From Bog-473 sp963756025 (GTDB lineage: Bacteria > Actinomycetota > Acidimicrobiia > Acidimicrobiales > RAAP-2), in contig CAVWMF010000001.1 in assembly GCA_963756025.1 (NCBI GenBank), positions 186,001-250,000 on the forward strand: DNA of 64,000 bases. The letters are read 5' to 3'. Both the position numbers and the translations under genes were made by a program. The notes beneath the pieces were generated by a model that saw only the letters and a list, made by a program, of their open reading frames with translations, did no database searches and was not told the DNA's origin. Positions 44,817 through 55,587 of the stretch are shown here, piece by piece; within the stretch, counting starts at the first letter, position 1, and every line of letters starts with the position of its first letter.

Positions 44817-46424
44817 ATGACGATGACGACGACCCAGATGGAGACGCACGATCAGGAGGTGGGCGACAGCCCGGCCGCCGCAGGCGGTTCACCCGGGCGC
44901 GGTGCCGTCTGGGCCGTGATCATCACGGGCATGGCGCTCTTCATGGCCTCGCTCGACAACCTGGTCGTCTCGACCGCGTTGCCGGTCATCCGGACGCACC
45001 TGCACACCGGGCTCTCGGGTCTGGAATGGACGGTCAACGCCTACACGCTGACCTTCGCCGTTCTCCTCTTGAGCGCCGCCGCCATCGGGGAACGACTCGG
45101 CCGCCGCCGGGTCTTCGTGGCCGGGATCGCGCTCTTCACCGCTGCTTCAGCCCTGGCGGCCCTGGCCCCGAGCATCGGGATCCTCGTGTTCGCCCGAGCC
45201 CTCCAAGGCGCCGGCGGGGCCATGATCATGCCCCTGTCCCTCACCCTCTTGAGCCAAGCCGTGCGTCCTGAGCGCAGAGCCGCCGCACTCGGGGCATGGG
45301 GAGCCATCGGCGGCCTCGCCGTGGCTATCGGACCCTTGGTCGGCGGCGCGGTCACGACGGGCTGGTCGTGGCAGTACATCTTCTGGCTGAACGTGCCGAT
45401 CGGGATCATCCTGGTGCCCTTGGCCCGTTGGAAGCTGGCGGAGTCGCGCAACCGCGCCACCTCCTTCGACCTCCGGGGCGTCCTCCTGGTGAGCCTCGGC
45501 CTCTTCGGCATGGTCTACGGACTGGTGCAGGGCAACTCGCACGGCTGGACCAGCACGAGCGTGCTGTCGTCCTTCGCGCTCGGCCTCGTCGGTCTGGCGA
45601 CGTTCGTGTGGTGGGAACTGCGCACCGACGAGCCGATGCTGCCCCTGCGGCTCTTCAAGCAGCGGGCCTTCGCCGCCGTCAACGTGACGGCGATGCTCTT
45701 CAGCTTCGGCATGTTCGGCGCCATCTTCTTCCTGTCGCAATTCCTGCAGACCGTCCAGGGCTACTCGCCGCTGAGCGCGGGACTCCGGGTCCTGCCCTGG
45801 ACGGGCGTGATGATGCTGTTGGCCCCGCTGGTCGGTGCGCTGATCAATCGGCTGGGAGCCAAACCTCTGGTGGTCACCGGCCTGGCGCTGCAAGCCACCG
45901 GGCTGCTCTGGCTGGCGCTGACCGTGAACGCCGGCACGGCCTACGTGGACATGATCACCCCCTTCATCGTCGCCGGGGTCGGGATGACCCTCTTCTTCGT
46001 GCCGCTGGCCTCGCTCGTCCTGGGCTCGGTGCCGACCGCCCTCGAAGGCGTGGCGTCGGGTACCAACAGCGCCTTCCGGGAGCTCGGCGGCGTTCTCGGC
46101 ATCGCCGTGCTCGGCGCGGTGTTCTCGTCCTCGGGCGGCTACCACTCGAGCCAGGCCTTCGTGAACGGCTTCACGCCGGCCATCGAGGTCGGAGCGGCGG
46201 CCGTGTTCCTCGGCATGCTCACGGCGCTGGCCATCCCGGCGGCCCGCCGGGCCCGGGCCGGGCGGACCGCCGTTGTCGTGGAGGACGGGGTCGGGGTCGG
46301 GGTCGTAGGGGATGGTGTCGTGGTGGAGGGGAGCGTCGAGGTTCTGGGCGTGGTGCCCCTCGAGGAGCGGTATCTCGACCGCTGGCCTGAGGCGGCGTTG
46401 TCGCCGGAGTCCTTGAGCGCCTGA
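44817..46424 (+). CDS. MFS efflux transporter, DHA2 (14-TM, EmrB/QacA-like) type
   Basis: 535 residues with 14 hydrophobic segments. Seen: motif D1 FMASLDNLVVSTALPVI in TM1 (proton-coupling Asp), motif A GERLGRRRVFVAG, motif C GPLVGGAVTTGWSWQYIFWLNVPIG, and the later LEGVASGTNSAFRELGGVLGIAVLGAVF. A Gly/Val/Asp-rich cytosolic tail (EDGVGVGVVGDGVVVEG) follows the last helix. GAGGAGAGAAA lies before the ATG. Likely exports drugs or a metabolite. Confidence 0.94.
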   Translation: MTMTTTQMETHDQEVGDSPAAAGGSPGRGAVWAVIITGMALFMASLDNLVVSTALPVIRTHLHTGLSGLEWTVNAYTLTFAVLLLSAAAIGERLGRRRVFVAGIALFTAASALAALAPSIGILVFARALQGAGGAMIMPLSLTLLSQAVRPERRAAALGAWGAIGGLAVAIGPLVGGAVTTGWSWQYIFWLNVPIGIILVPLARWKLAESRNRATSFDLRGVLLVSLGLFGMVYGLVQGNSHGWTSTSVLSSFALGLVGLATFVWWELRTDEPMLPLRLFKQRAFAAVNVTAMLFSFGMFGAIFFLSQFLQTVQGYSPLSAGLRVLPWTGVMMLLAPLVGALINRLGAKPLVVTGLALQATGLLWLALTVNAGTAYVDMITPFIVAGVGMTLFFVPLASLVLGSVPTALEGVASGTNSAFRELGGVLGIAVLGAVFSSSGGYHSSQAFVNGFTPAIEVGAAAVFLGMLTALAIPAARRARAGRTAVVVEDGVGVGVVGDGVVVEGSVEVLGVVPLEERYLDRWPEAALSPESLSA

Positions 46425-46642
46425 GGCGGGGGAGTGACTTTCCGTATCGAGCGGGTGAGAAATGGCCGGTGCGGACCGGTGGGCGTCGGTGTCGGTGTCG
46501 ACGGCACATCTCGTAGTCTGGGAAGGGCGGACAGGGGTGCAGGCTGCGCCTATCCGCGATGCGGAGGGTCCCCCTCGTTACAGTCGGGAGCACTGCGCCG
46601 GCTTGTGACGCAAAAAAGTGTCGTTCGCGTCGAGCAAGTGCG

Positions 46643-46671
46643 TTGACGGTACGACGCGCGCCTGGTACAGT
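46643..46671 (+). promoter_or_regulatory. rrn promoter
   Basis: TTGACG (46643-46648), 17-nt spacer, TACAGT (46666-46671), about 360 nt upstream of 16S. It is the best promoter in the 600-bp region between the MFS gene and 16S; A-rich AAAAAA at 46613-46618 may act as an UP-like element. The rest of the region is untranslated leader. Confidence 0.8.
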
Positions 46672-46680
46672 AATCCTCCC

Positions 46681-46708
46681 GTCGGAATGACCCCCAAGGT
46701 CATCCGAC
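46681..46708 (+). other. hairpin in the rRNA leader
   Basis: GTCGGAATGACC and GGTCATCCGAC pair over 11 bp with one bulged A and a short loop, just after the promoter, at the start of the rrn transcript. Confidence 0.6.
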
Positions 46709-46809
46709 AGCCGAAGGAGACTTTCCAGCAGAGCGATCTGTCCGGAACAGTCCTTCGGAGCACCCGGCACCAACATCAGCAGTAGAGGTGTGTGCCCGGT
46801 CGCTCCTTG

Positions 46810-46825
46810 AAAACGGAATAGCGAG
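46810..46825 (+). other. 5' strand of the 16S processing stalk
   Basis: AAAACGGAATAGCGAG is perfectly complementary to 48714-48729 in the 16S-23S spacer, and partial pairing extends outward. This long stem bracketing 16S is the expected RNase III substrate. Next to it, GCTCCTTGAAAAC resembles an antitermination boxA. Confidence 0.75.
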
Positions 46826-47027
46826 AGCCAAAAGCCAGTGCGGGCAATTCATTCGTGCTTCGGTACGTCTGGGTTGTACGTCAATTAGCAGTAAGGCAGG
46901 CCTCGATGGATCTAGGGACTTGTCCTTAGTGAAATGACGGTCTGTTGTTACCATGGAAGAGTCATACATGGTGACTCTCTGATTTTTGGAAGGTCCTTTC
47001 TCAGTTAGAACGGGCTGACCGGAAGTC

Positions 47028-48902
<1,875 letters not shown>

Positions 48903-49424
48903 CCAAGCTACAAAGAGCCAACGGTGGATGCCTTGGCGCCTAAAGCCGAAGAAGGACGTGGGCGACTGCGAAAAGCCACGAGGAGCTGTCTACCTAGCTA
49001 CGATCCGTGGATATCCGAATGGGGCAACCCAGCACCTGTCATGAGGTGTTACACCCGCCTGAATGTATAGGGCGGGGCGAGGGAACCGGGTGAATTGAAA
49101 CATCTAAGTAACCCGAGGAGAGGAAAACAACAGTGACTCCCTGAGTAGCGGCGAGCGAAACGGGAAGAGCCTAAACCGTGCCGGTGTTAAAGCCTGATGG
49201 CGTTGCCGGTATGGGGTTGTGGGATTCGAGAGATGGGGCATCAGACCTGTCACGGAGTTACAAATCCAATGTTTAGTGGAAGCAGTCAGGAAAGCTGCAC
49301 CATAGGGGGTAATAGTCCCGTACGCGAAAAGCATTGGACTCCGCTTGAACACCCGAGTAGCGCCGGATCCGGGAAAGCCGGCGTGAATCTGCGAGGACCA
49401 TCTCGTAAGGCTAAGTACTCTTAG

Positions 49425-49472
<48 letters not shown>

Positions 49473-49622
49473 GGGAGGGGAGTGAAATAGTACCTGAAAC
49501 CGTTGGCTTACAAACAGTCAAAGCGTCGTTGCCCGTCGTAAGACGGTGCAGCCGTGATGGCGTGCCTTTTGAAGAATGAGCCAGCGAGTTACGGTGTGTG
49601 GCGAGGTTAACCAGTAATGGGT

Positions 49623-49655
<33 letters not shown>

Positions 49656-50085
49656 GAGTCGCATGCTGTAGACCCGAAGCCGAGTGAGCTTGCCATGGGC
49701 AGGCTGAAGCGAAGGTAAGACTTCGTGGAGGGCCGAACCCACCTAGGTTGAAAACTGGGGGGATGACCTGTGGCAAGGGGTGAAAGGCCAATCAAACTCG
49801 GTGATAGCTGGTTCTCCCCGAAATGCATTTAGGTGCAGCGTCGGGTGTTCAGCATCGGAGGTAGAGCACTGGATGGGCTAGGGGGCCTACAAGCTTACTG
49901 ACCCCAACTAAACTCCGAATGCCGATGCTCAAGAACCCGGCAGTGAGACCACGAGGGATGAGCTTCGTTGGTCGAAAGGGAAACAGCCCAGACCGCCGGC
50001 TAAGGCCCCAAATTCTTGACTAAGTGGAAAACGATGTGGGAACGCAAAGACAGCCAGGAGGTTGGCTCAGAAGCAGCCATCCTTA

Positions 50086-50116
<31 letters not shown>

Positions 50117-50981
50117 GTCCTGCGCGGATAATGTAACGGGGCTCAAGTCAAGAGCCGAAGCCGCGGATTTCCGTCATTAGACGGGAGTGGTAGGGGAGCG
50201 TCGATCTCGCAGAGAAGCGGCGGTGTGAACCGTCGTGGAGCGTGGTCGAGTGCGAATGCTGGTATGAGTAGCGAGAGAGGAGTGAGAAACTCCTCCGCCG
50301 TAAGCCCAAGGGTTCCTGGGGAAGGCTAATCCTCCCAGGGTAAGTCGGGAGCTAAGGCGAGGCCGAGAGGCGTAGTCGATGCACAACTGGTTGATATTCC
50401 AGTACTACCGTGTCCACGCCAATTCCAATCTAGAGGTACTAAGGGGATGACCTTCGGGTCGAGCCGACAAACTCCGGGGCGGACAGCAAAGGAGGGACGC
50501 AGGAAGATAGGTGAGCCCAGGCGTTGGTTGTCCTGGGGTAAGCGTGTAGGGAGGGATCTAGGCAAATCCGGATCCCATTAATCCTGAGACGCGATGCCGA
50601 GCCGTTCCAGGCGAAGTCACTGATTCTATGCTGCCTAGAAAAGCTTCTAGCGAGTTGGCACGGTACCCGTACCCCAAACCGACACAGGTGGGCGGGTAGA
50701 GAATACCAAGGCGATCGGGAGAACTGTGGTTAAGGAACTCGGCAAAATTCCTCCGTAACTTCGGGAGAAGGAGGGCCTCGATAGGGTGATGGACCTTGCG
50801 TCCTGATGCCTGAGGGGGCCGCAGTGAATTGGGGAAAGCGACTGTTTACTAAAAACACAGGAGCGTGCGAAGTCGTAAGACGATGTATACGCTCTGACGC
50901 CTGCCCGGTGCCGGAAGGTTACGGGGAACGGTTAGTCTTCGGACGAAGCTGTGAACCTAAGCCCCGGTAAACGGCGGCCGT

Positions 50982-51713
50982 AAACACAAGTTGCGGCTTC
51001 TTGGGAGTAATCCCTTGAAACAAACCTTGCTAAATGCTGGAAACTCCGAGTATCCGACGGTACTCATTCGTGTCACAACCACTCTGTACGGTTGCGGCAT
51101 GGAAAGTAATAATCCGTCCGGTGCGGACAATCAGCAGGAAAGGCCCAGTTCCTCTAACTGGCTGGATCGAGTCCCATATGACCTGGGTAACTGGGTAGCG
51201 GGATTCGTCGATGGAGAGGGAAGCTTCAATGTCCCCATCCGTCGAGAGCGTGATCGCGGACTGCCATGGCGTGTCTCGTTGTCGTTCAATGTGTCGCAGA
51301 TCGGTGAAGAAGCCCCAAAGCTACTTCAGGAGGTTTTCGGTACAGGAACGGTGCGAGGCCGAGGCGACGGTGTCTTCTACTTTGAAGTCACAAAGCCATC
51401 TGATCTTGAAGAGCGGGTCTTCCCGTTCTTCGATCAGTTCCAACTACGTAGTCCGAAACGGAATGACCTCGCGGTCTTCCGTGAGATCACTGAACTTGTC
51501 TTGTCAGGCCGACATCTTTCAGCTTCGGGCATCGAGGAAGCCCTCTTTTTGAGAGGGCCGATGAACCGAGGAGGAAAACGTCGGCGTAGCGATGAAGAAA
51601 TCATCGCAGCGTTGAGGAGTTGGGAATCCTCAGAGGCCATATGCAGGGCTCCCTCTATGAAGCAGAGGGATGAAGATATGGTCCACACCCCATAGCGATA
51701 TGGGGATTAAGGG
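50982..51713 (+). ncRNA. group I intron 1 in 23S (after U1911 equivalent), carries endonuclease gene
   Basis: 732 nt. The 5' exon ends in U and the intron ends in G, the group I rule. The guide sequence GCGGCT (50993-50998) pairs with exon GGCCGT, including the required U-G wobble at the splice site (P1). Core parts: GACAATCAGCAGGAAA (P4-P6 area, 51126-51141), AGATATGGTCC (P7 3' strand), and P9 hairpin CCCCATA-GCGA-TATGGGG (51688-51705) with a GNRA loop. The 3' exon starts AACTATAACGGT. Related in sequence to intron 2. Insertion is at the base of the helix 69 loop. Confidence 0.93.
51099..51695 (+). CDS. LAGLIDADG homing endonuclease, intron-encoded
   Basis: 198 residues from the ATG at 51099. 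One LAGLIDADG motif: WVAGFVDGEGSF at about residues 31-42. With a single motif it should act as a homodimer, as I-CreI does. Features of the family follow: LSFNVSQIGEEAPKLLQEVFGTG, GDGVFYFEVTKPSDLEERVFPFFDQFQLRSPKRNDLAVFREI and a basic C-terminus. It would cut intron-less 23S genes to spread the intron. The frame is intact, but it overlaps ribozyme core at both ends (P4-P6 and P7/P9), so the DNA codes for both. No Shine-Dalgarno is visible; expression may need unspliced RNA. Confidence 0.9.
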   Translation: MESNNPSGADNQQERPSSSNWLDRVPYDLGNWVAGFVDGEGSFNVPIRRERDRGLPWRVSLSFNVSQIGEEAPKLLQEVFGTGTVRGRGDGVFYFEVTKPSDLEERVFPFFDQFQLRSPKRNDLAVFREITELVLSGRHLSASGIEEALFLRGPMNRGGKRRRSDEEIIAALRSWESSEAICRAPSMKQRDEDMVHTP

Positions 51714-51725
51714 AACTATAACGGT
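51714..51725 (+). other. 12-nt 23S exon between introns 1 and 2
   Basis: AACTATAACGGT equals A1912-U1923 of E. coli 23S, that is, the loop and 3' strand of helix 69, including the positions of pseudouridines 1915 and 1917. Both introns must be spliced exactly for helix 69 (bridge B2a) to form. Confidence 0.92.
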
Positions 51726-52061
51726 TAGTTAATACCTGGCTGTTGCAAAACCCCACTGTATGCTGGAACATCCGAGTATCCGGTGGTACTCGTCCCCATC
51801 TCTTCCTTCGGGAGTGGATGGGGAAAGTGAAAATCCACCCGGTGCGGACAATCAGCAGGAAACCACTTTCAGGTGGGATCCTCAGAGACTGTACGTGGGG
51901 CTCTCGAATCGAACACTCCGGTTACCGCTGGACGGTTCGAAGCGAGACGAAGATACAGTCCGACCCTCATGGCGACATGAGGAGCTAGACAGAAATGATC
52001 TAGCCGCTCAATGTGATCTACAGCGAGTTTGCTAGCGATCCTTTGAGTAGTAACAAAAGTG
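51726..52061 (+). ncRNA. group I intron 2 in 23S (after U1923 equivalent), no ORF
   Basis: 336 nt. Guide sequence GCTGTT (51739-51744) pairs with exon AACGGT, with U-G at the splice site. The core shares a 24-nt identical block with intron 1 around GACAATCAGCAGGAAA, and both have GCTGGAA...TCCGAGTATCCG. P7 strand AGATACAGTCC and P9 hairpin CCTCATG-GCGA-CATGAGG (51965-51982). The intron ends in G and 23S resumes CCTAAGGTAGCG. The site corresponds to L1923, the Chlamydomonas I-CeuI site. No open reading frame with endonuclease motifs. Confidence 0.92.
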
Positions 52062-52116
<55 letters not shown>

Positions 52117-52374
52117 CGACTTTCCTACTGTCTCAACCACAGACCCGGCGAAATTGAAGTACGAGTAAAGATGCTCGTTAGCTGCATCAGGACGGAAAGA
52201 CCCCGTGGACCTTTACTATAGCTTGATGTTGGGTTTTGGTACGATTTGTGTAGGATAGGTGGGAGACTGCGAAGCATTGGCGCTAGCCAGTGTGGAGTCA
52301 ACCTTGAAATACCACCCTTTTCGTGCCGGGACTCTAACCTCGGTCCGTGATCCGGATCAGGAACAGCGTCAGGT

Positions 52375-52406
<32 letters not shown>

Positions 52407-52625
52407 ATGTAACGGAGGCGCCCAAAGGTTCCCTCAGGCTGGTTGGCAATCAGCTGTCGAGTGCAATGGCAAAAGGGAGCTTGACTGCGAGACCTACAAG
52501 TCGAGCAGGTGCGAAAGCAGGGCATAGTGATCCAGCGGTTGCTTATGGAAGCGCCGTTGCTCAACGGATAAAAGGTACCCCGGGGATAACAGGCTCATCT
52601 TCCCCAAGAGTCCATATCGACGGGA

Positions 52626-52671
<46 letters not shown>

Positions 52672-52672
52672 C

Positions 52673-52708
<36 letters not shown>

Positions 52709-52731
52709 TACGCGAGCTGGGTTTAGAACGT

Positions 52732-53108
52732 AGATCACACTGCGTCCCCAGGAAGTAATTCCTGGGTGTTTACTGGCTCATATCGGTGAAACCCTGAACA
52801 TCACAACCGAACGTGATTTCAGGGCAATACCGAGGGAAGGCCAACACAATGAGTGCATCGGAAGTTGATGCATTTGCAACCCTAAACTATTCGAAAACGA
52901 AGCGAATATTCGCCGTAGATGTTGAGCGACATCTACGTAGCACGGGCGTGTTGTGCCCCTGTAACGACTTCTTCGCCAGCAACAGCGAAGAGATGGCTTC
53001 TTCAGGCTGATATCTAGCCCGTGGACCCCCACGGAAGCCATAACACGCCAGCCCCTAGAAATAGGGTGGAGGTATAGTCTATGCCCGTAGTAATACGGGA
53101 TTCACATG
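52732..53108 (+). ncRNA. group I intron 3 in 23S (about position 2593), no endonuclease motif
   Basis: 377 nt between TTTAGAACGT and CGTGAGACAG. This is the same junction as the Chlamydomonas chloroplast intron recognised by I-CreI. A P2-like hairpin CCCAGGAA-GTAA-TTCCTGGG lies near the 5' end; a candidate guide GTGTTT (52766-52771) pairs with exon GAACGT using wobbles. GGTATAGTC (P7 strand) and P9 hairpin CCCGTA-GTAA-TACGGG (53084-53099) are present, and the intron ends in G. The core differs from introns 1 and 2, so it has a separate origin. A 65-codon frame (52813-53010) has no known motif. Confidence 0.88.
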
Positions 53109-53417
53109 CGTGAGACAGTTCGGTCCCTATCCGATGCAGCCGTAGGAGATTTGAGAAAGGCTGTCCCTAGTACGAGAGGACCGGGACGGACGTAGCTCTC
53201 GTGTGCCAGTTGTCCTGCCAAGGGCACGGCTGGTTTGCGACCTACGGGTGGGATAAGCGCTGAAAGCATCTAAGTGCGAAGCCCGTTTCGAGATGAAATC
53301 TCCCACAGGGTTAACCTGGTAAGGCCCGTGGCTAGACGACCACGTTGATAGGCCGGAGGTGTAAGTGCGGCAACGCATTCAGCCGACCGGTACTAATCGG
53401 CCGAGGGCTTGGGAACT

Positions 53418-53447
53418 TGCTCGTGCTCGCTTTGGAACGCTCAGGGG
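53418..53447 (+). other. 3' strand of the 23S processing stalk
   Basis: TGCTCGTGCTCGCTTTGGAA and the following bases pair with 48862-48892 ahead of 23S (20 bp perfect, then interrupted), the expected RNase III stem around 23S. Confidence 0.8.
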
Positions 53448-53469
53448 TTGCGGTAACGCAATCCTCTGG

Positions 53470-53505
53470 CCTCGTCTGCCGTGCTTCAGTGCGCCGCAGA
53501 CGAGG
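53470..53505 (+). other. hairpin in the 23S-5S spacer
   Basis: CCTCGTCTGC and GCAGACGAGG form a perfect 10-bp stem ahead of 5S, probably a processing signal. Confidence 0.7.
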
Positions 53506-53518
53506 TCGAGCGCACGGT

Positions 53519-53636
53519 TTCCGGTGGCCATGGCGGCGGGGAAACACCCGTTCCCATTCCGAACACGGCAGTTAAGCCCGCCCGCGCCGATGGTACTTGG
53601 GGGGAGGCCCCCTGGGAGAGTAGGTCGCCGCCGGGA
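53519..53636 (+). rRNA. 5S ribosomal RNA
   Basis: About 118 nt. Seen: GGTGGCCATGGCGGCGGGGA, CCCGTTCCCATTCCGAACAC, GGCAGTTAAGCCCG, and a 3' end complementary to the 5' end (CGCCGCCGGGA). Ends are approximate. Confidence 0.93.
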
Positions 53637-53649
53637 TTTCTAAATGGCG

Positions 53650-53681
53650 AAAGCCCCTCGAGTTCGCTCGGGGGGCTTTTG
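53650..53681 (+). terminator. rrn terminator
   Basis: AAAGCCCCTCGAG-TTCG-CTCGGGGGGCTTTT: a long GC stem with a UUCG tetraloop and T-run, 14 nt after 5S. One of the few clear intrinsic terminators in the window. Confidence 0.92.
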
Positions 53682-53872
53682 TCGTTCTCGGGTTCATGCC
53701 CGTCCTGCCATACTGCGGCCTATGTCTGGGCCGGGGCGCAATGGCGGCGGCACCGGCAAGGGCGGCGGTGGCTCCGGCAGACAGCGACAGCAGCGGCGGC
53801 GGCGACCCAGGAACCACACCCCGCAGCAACAGCCGCGGCTCATCGCCGTGGCCACGCCTGCGCCTCGCTCCC

Positions 53873-55540
53873 ATGCGCGCCCGAGATACGGACGAGCCCC
53901 ACCGCACCTCCACCCCTCTCGAGTTGCTCTTCGACCTCTGCTTCGTCGTGGCCGTGTCACAAGCGGCGAGAGAGCTCAGCCAGAGCCTCGCCCTGAATCA
54001 TCTCGAATCGGGGATCCAGGGCTACCTGATGGTCTTCTTCGCGATCTGGTGGGCCTGGGTGAACTTCACGTGGTTCGCCTCGGCCTACGACGTCGACGAC
54101 GTCCCCTACCGGCTTCTGACGTTTGTGCAGATCATCGGGGTCCTGATCCTCGCCGCCGGCGTCCCTGCCGCCTTCCGCCAGGGCAACTTCACGGTGGCCA
54201 CCATCGGCTACGTGGTGATGCGGGTGGCGCTCGTGACCCAGTGGCTGCGCGCCGCACACGCCGATCCGGTGGGACGGTCCGCCGCCCGGCGGTATGCGCT
54301 GGGCGTCACGGTGGTCCAGATCGGATGGATCACCCGATTGTTCGTGCCCCATTCCGTGGCCGAGGTGGCCTTCTACGTCCTGGCGGTGGCCGAGCACGGG
54401 ATGAGCTCGGGCGACTTCGCCCCGGCCCTCGAGGAGTTCTTCGGTTCGGCCGCGGGACTGTCGGCCTCGGTGATCACCCGGCTGACCACCGACTGGCAGC
54501 GCGAACGCGATCAGTTCGCCCACCGCTCCCTCAAAGAGGTCGACTACGTGTACCTCTACGCCGATGGGATCCACTTCAACGTCCGCCTCGACGAGGCCCG
54601 CCTGTGTGTCCTGGTCATCGTCGGCGTGCGGGTCGACGGGACCAAAGAGCTGGTGTCGATCACCGACGGGCACCGTGAGTCCACCGAGTCGTGGGCCGAC
54701 GTGCTGCGTGATCTCAAACGCCGGGGCATGCGGACCCCGGTCCTCGCCGTCGGTGACGGCGCTCTCGGGTTCTGGGGTGCGCTCAGCGACGTCTTCCCCG
54801 ACACCACGCACCAACGGTGCTGGGTCCACAAGATGGCGAACGTCATGAACGCCCTGCCCAAATCGGCCCAGCCGGCTGCCCGGGCCGCGCTGGCCGACAT
54901 GATCGTTCCCGCCTTCGCCGAATGGGGGGGACGGGGAACGTCGTGGCACCCCGAGCACATCAGCGAGCGTTACGGGCTCTTCACCCTCATCGTGCTGGGA
55001 GAATGCGTCGCCGCGGCCACGATCGCCATGCAGGAGGCCACAACGTTCGGGCTCTCCGCCGGCCAGATCGGCGTGGCCGCCGGCGGTCTGCTCCTCATCT
55101 TCTCGTTCTGGTGGTGGTACTTCGAGCATCCCGCCGAGGAGGGACTGCGCATGTCGCGGAACCTGGCTTTCCTATGGGGCTACGCCCACTACTTCGTCTT
55201 CGCCTCCGTCGCCGCCCTGGGAGCTGGACTCGAGGTCGCCCTGGAAAGTACCCATCATGCGACCGGGGTCTCGCCGACGACGGCGGGCGGGGCCGTCGCC
55301 GTCGCCGTTTCGGTCTATCTCCTGGTGACCGGGGTTGTGTTGGACCGCCTGCAACCCGGCAGCGTGCTCAAGATGCGTTTCATCGCTCCCTTTGTCGTGC
55401 TCGTTCTCGTCATCGGGTTCAGTGCGGGCGGGCTCACCGTGGGCTTCGCCCTGCCGTTGATGGGTCTCATCGTGGTGGCCCTTGTGATCGTCGATCACCG
55501 AGCTTCGACGCTCCGTCCGGAAGGCCCGCGGGCCGGCTAA
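53873..55540 (+). CDS. LtrA-family membrane protein carrying an in-frame transposase insert
   Basis: 556 codons. Without the insert, about 387 residues of an eight-or-so-helix LtrA (low-temperature requirement A) protein: RTSTPLELLFDLCFVVAVSQAARELS at the N-terminus, WWAWVNFTWFASAYDVDD, and HPEHISERYGLFTLIVLGECVAAATIAM, then four more hydrophobic segments. Between YVLAVAE and MIVPAFAEWGGRGT is a 168-residue insert of IS256-type transposase (54387-54890) that keeps the frame on both sides. LtrA function is not firmly known. The ATG at 53873 gives the usual short N-terminus. Whether the fused protein folds is doubtful. Confidence 0.85.
   Translation: MRARDTDEPHRTSTPLELLFDLCFVVAVSQAARELSQSLALNHLESGIQGYLMVFFAIWWAWVNFTWFASAYDVDDVPYRLLTFVQIIGVLILAAGVPAAFRQGNFTVATIGYVVMRVALVTQWLRAAHADPVGRSAARRYALGVTVVQIGWITRLFVPHSVAEVAFYVLAVAEHGMSSGDFAPALEEFFGSAAGLSASVITRLTTDWQRERDQFAHRSLKEVDYVYLYADGIHFNVRLDEARLCVLVIVGVRVDGTKELVSITDGHRESTESWADVLRDLKRRGMRTPVLAVGDGALGFWGALSDVFPDTTHQRCWVHKMANVMNALPKSAQPAARAALADMIVPAFAEWGGRGTSWHPEHISERYGLFTLIVLGECVAAATIAMQEATTFGLSAGQIGVAAGGLLLIFSFWWWYFEHPAEEGLRMSRNLAFLWGYAHYFVFASVAALGAGLEVALESTHHATGVSPTTAGGAVAVAVSVYLLVTGVVLDRLQPGSVLKMRFIAPFVVLVLVIGFSAGGLTVGFALPLMGLIVVALVIVDHRASTLRPEGPRAG
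54387..54890 (+). mobile_element. IS256/mutator-type transposase fragment inside the LtrA gene
   Basis: Encodes LEEFFGSAAGLSASVITRLTTDWQRERDQF, then DYVYLYADGIHFNVRLDEARLC (first catalytic Asp), ITDGHRESTESWADVLRDLKRRGM, VLAVGDGALGFWGALSDVFPDTTHQRCWVHKMANVMNALPKS (second Asp). Both the N-terminal DNA-binding part and the C-terminal part with the catalytic Glu are missing, and no terminal inverted repeats are seen. TGGCCGA occurs at both junctions (54387 and 54891), 504 bp apart. So this is an internal fragment, not a complete element. Confidence 0.9.
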
Positions 55541-55575
55541 ACGGGCCGACGCGGTGTGCTGGCATTTTGCTCGCC

Positions 55576-55581
55576 TAAACT
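55576..55581 (+). promoter_or_regulatory. -10 box of the TPR gene, leaderless type
   Basis: TAAACT lies 6 nt before the ATG at 55588, with no ribosome binding site. Confidence 0.5.
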
Positions 55582-55587
55582 CCATTG

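Noticed and set aside
52813..53010. 65-codon open frame in intron 3 as an endonuclease
   Set aside because: It has no LAGLIDADG, GIY-YIG or HNH motif and overlaps structured core.
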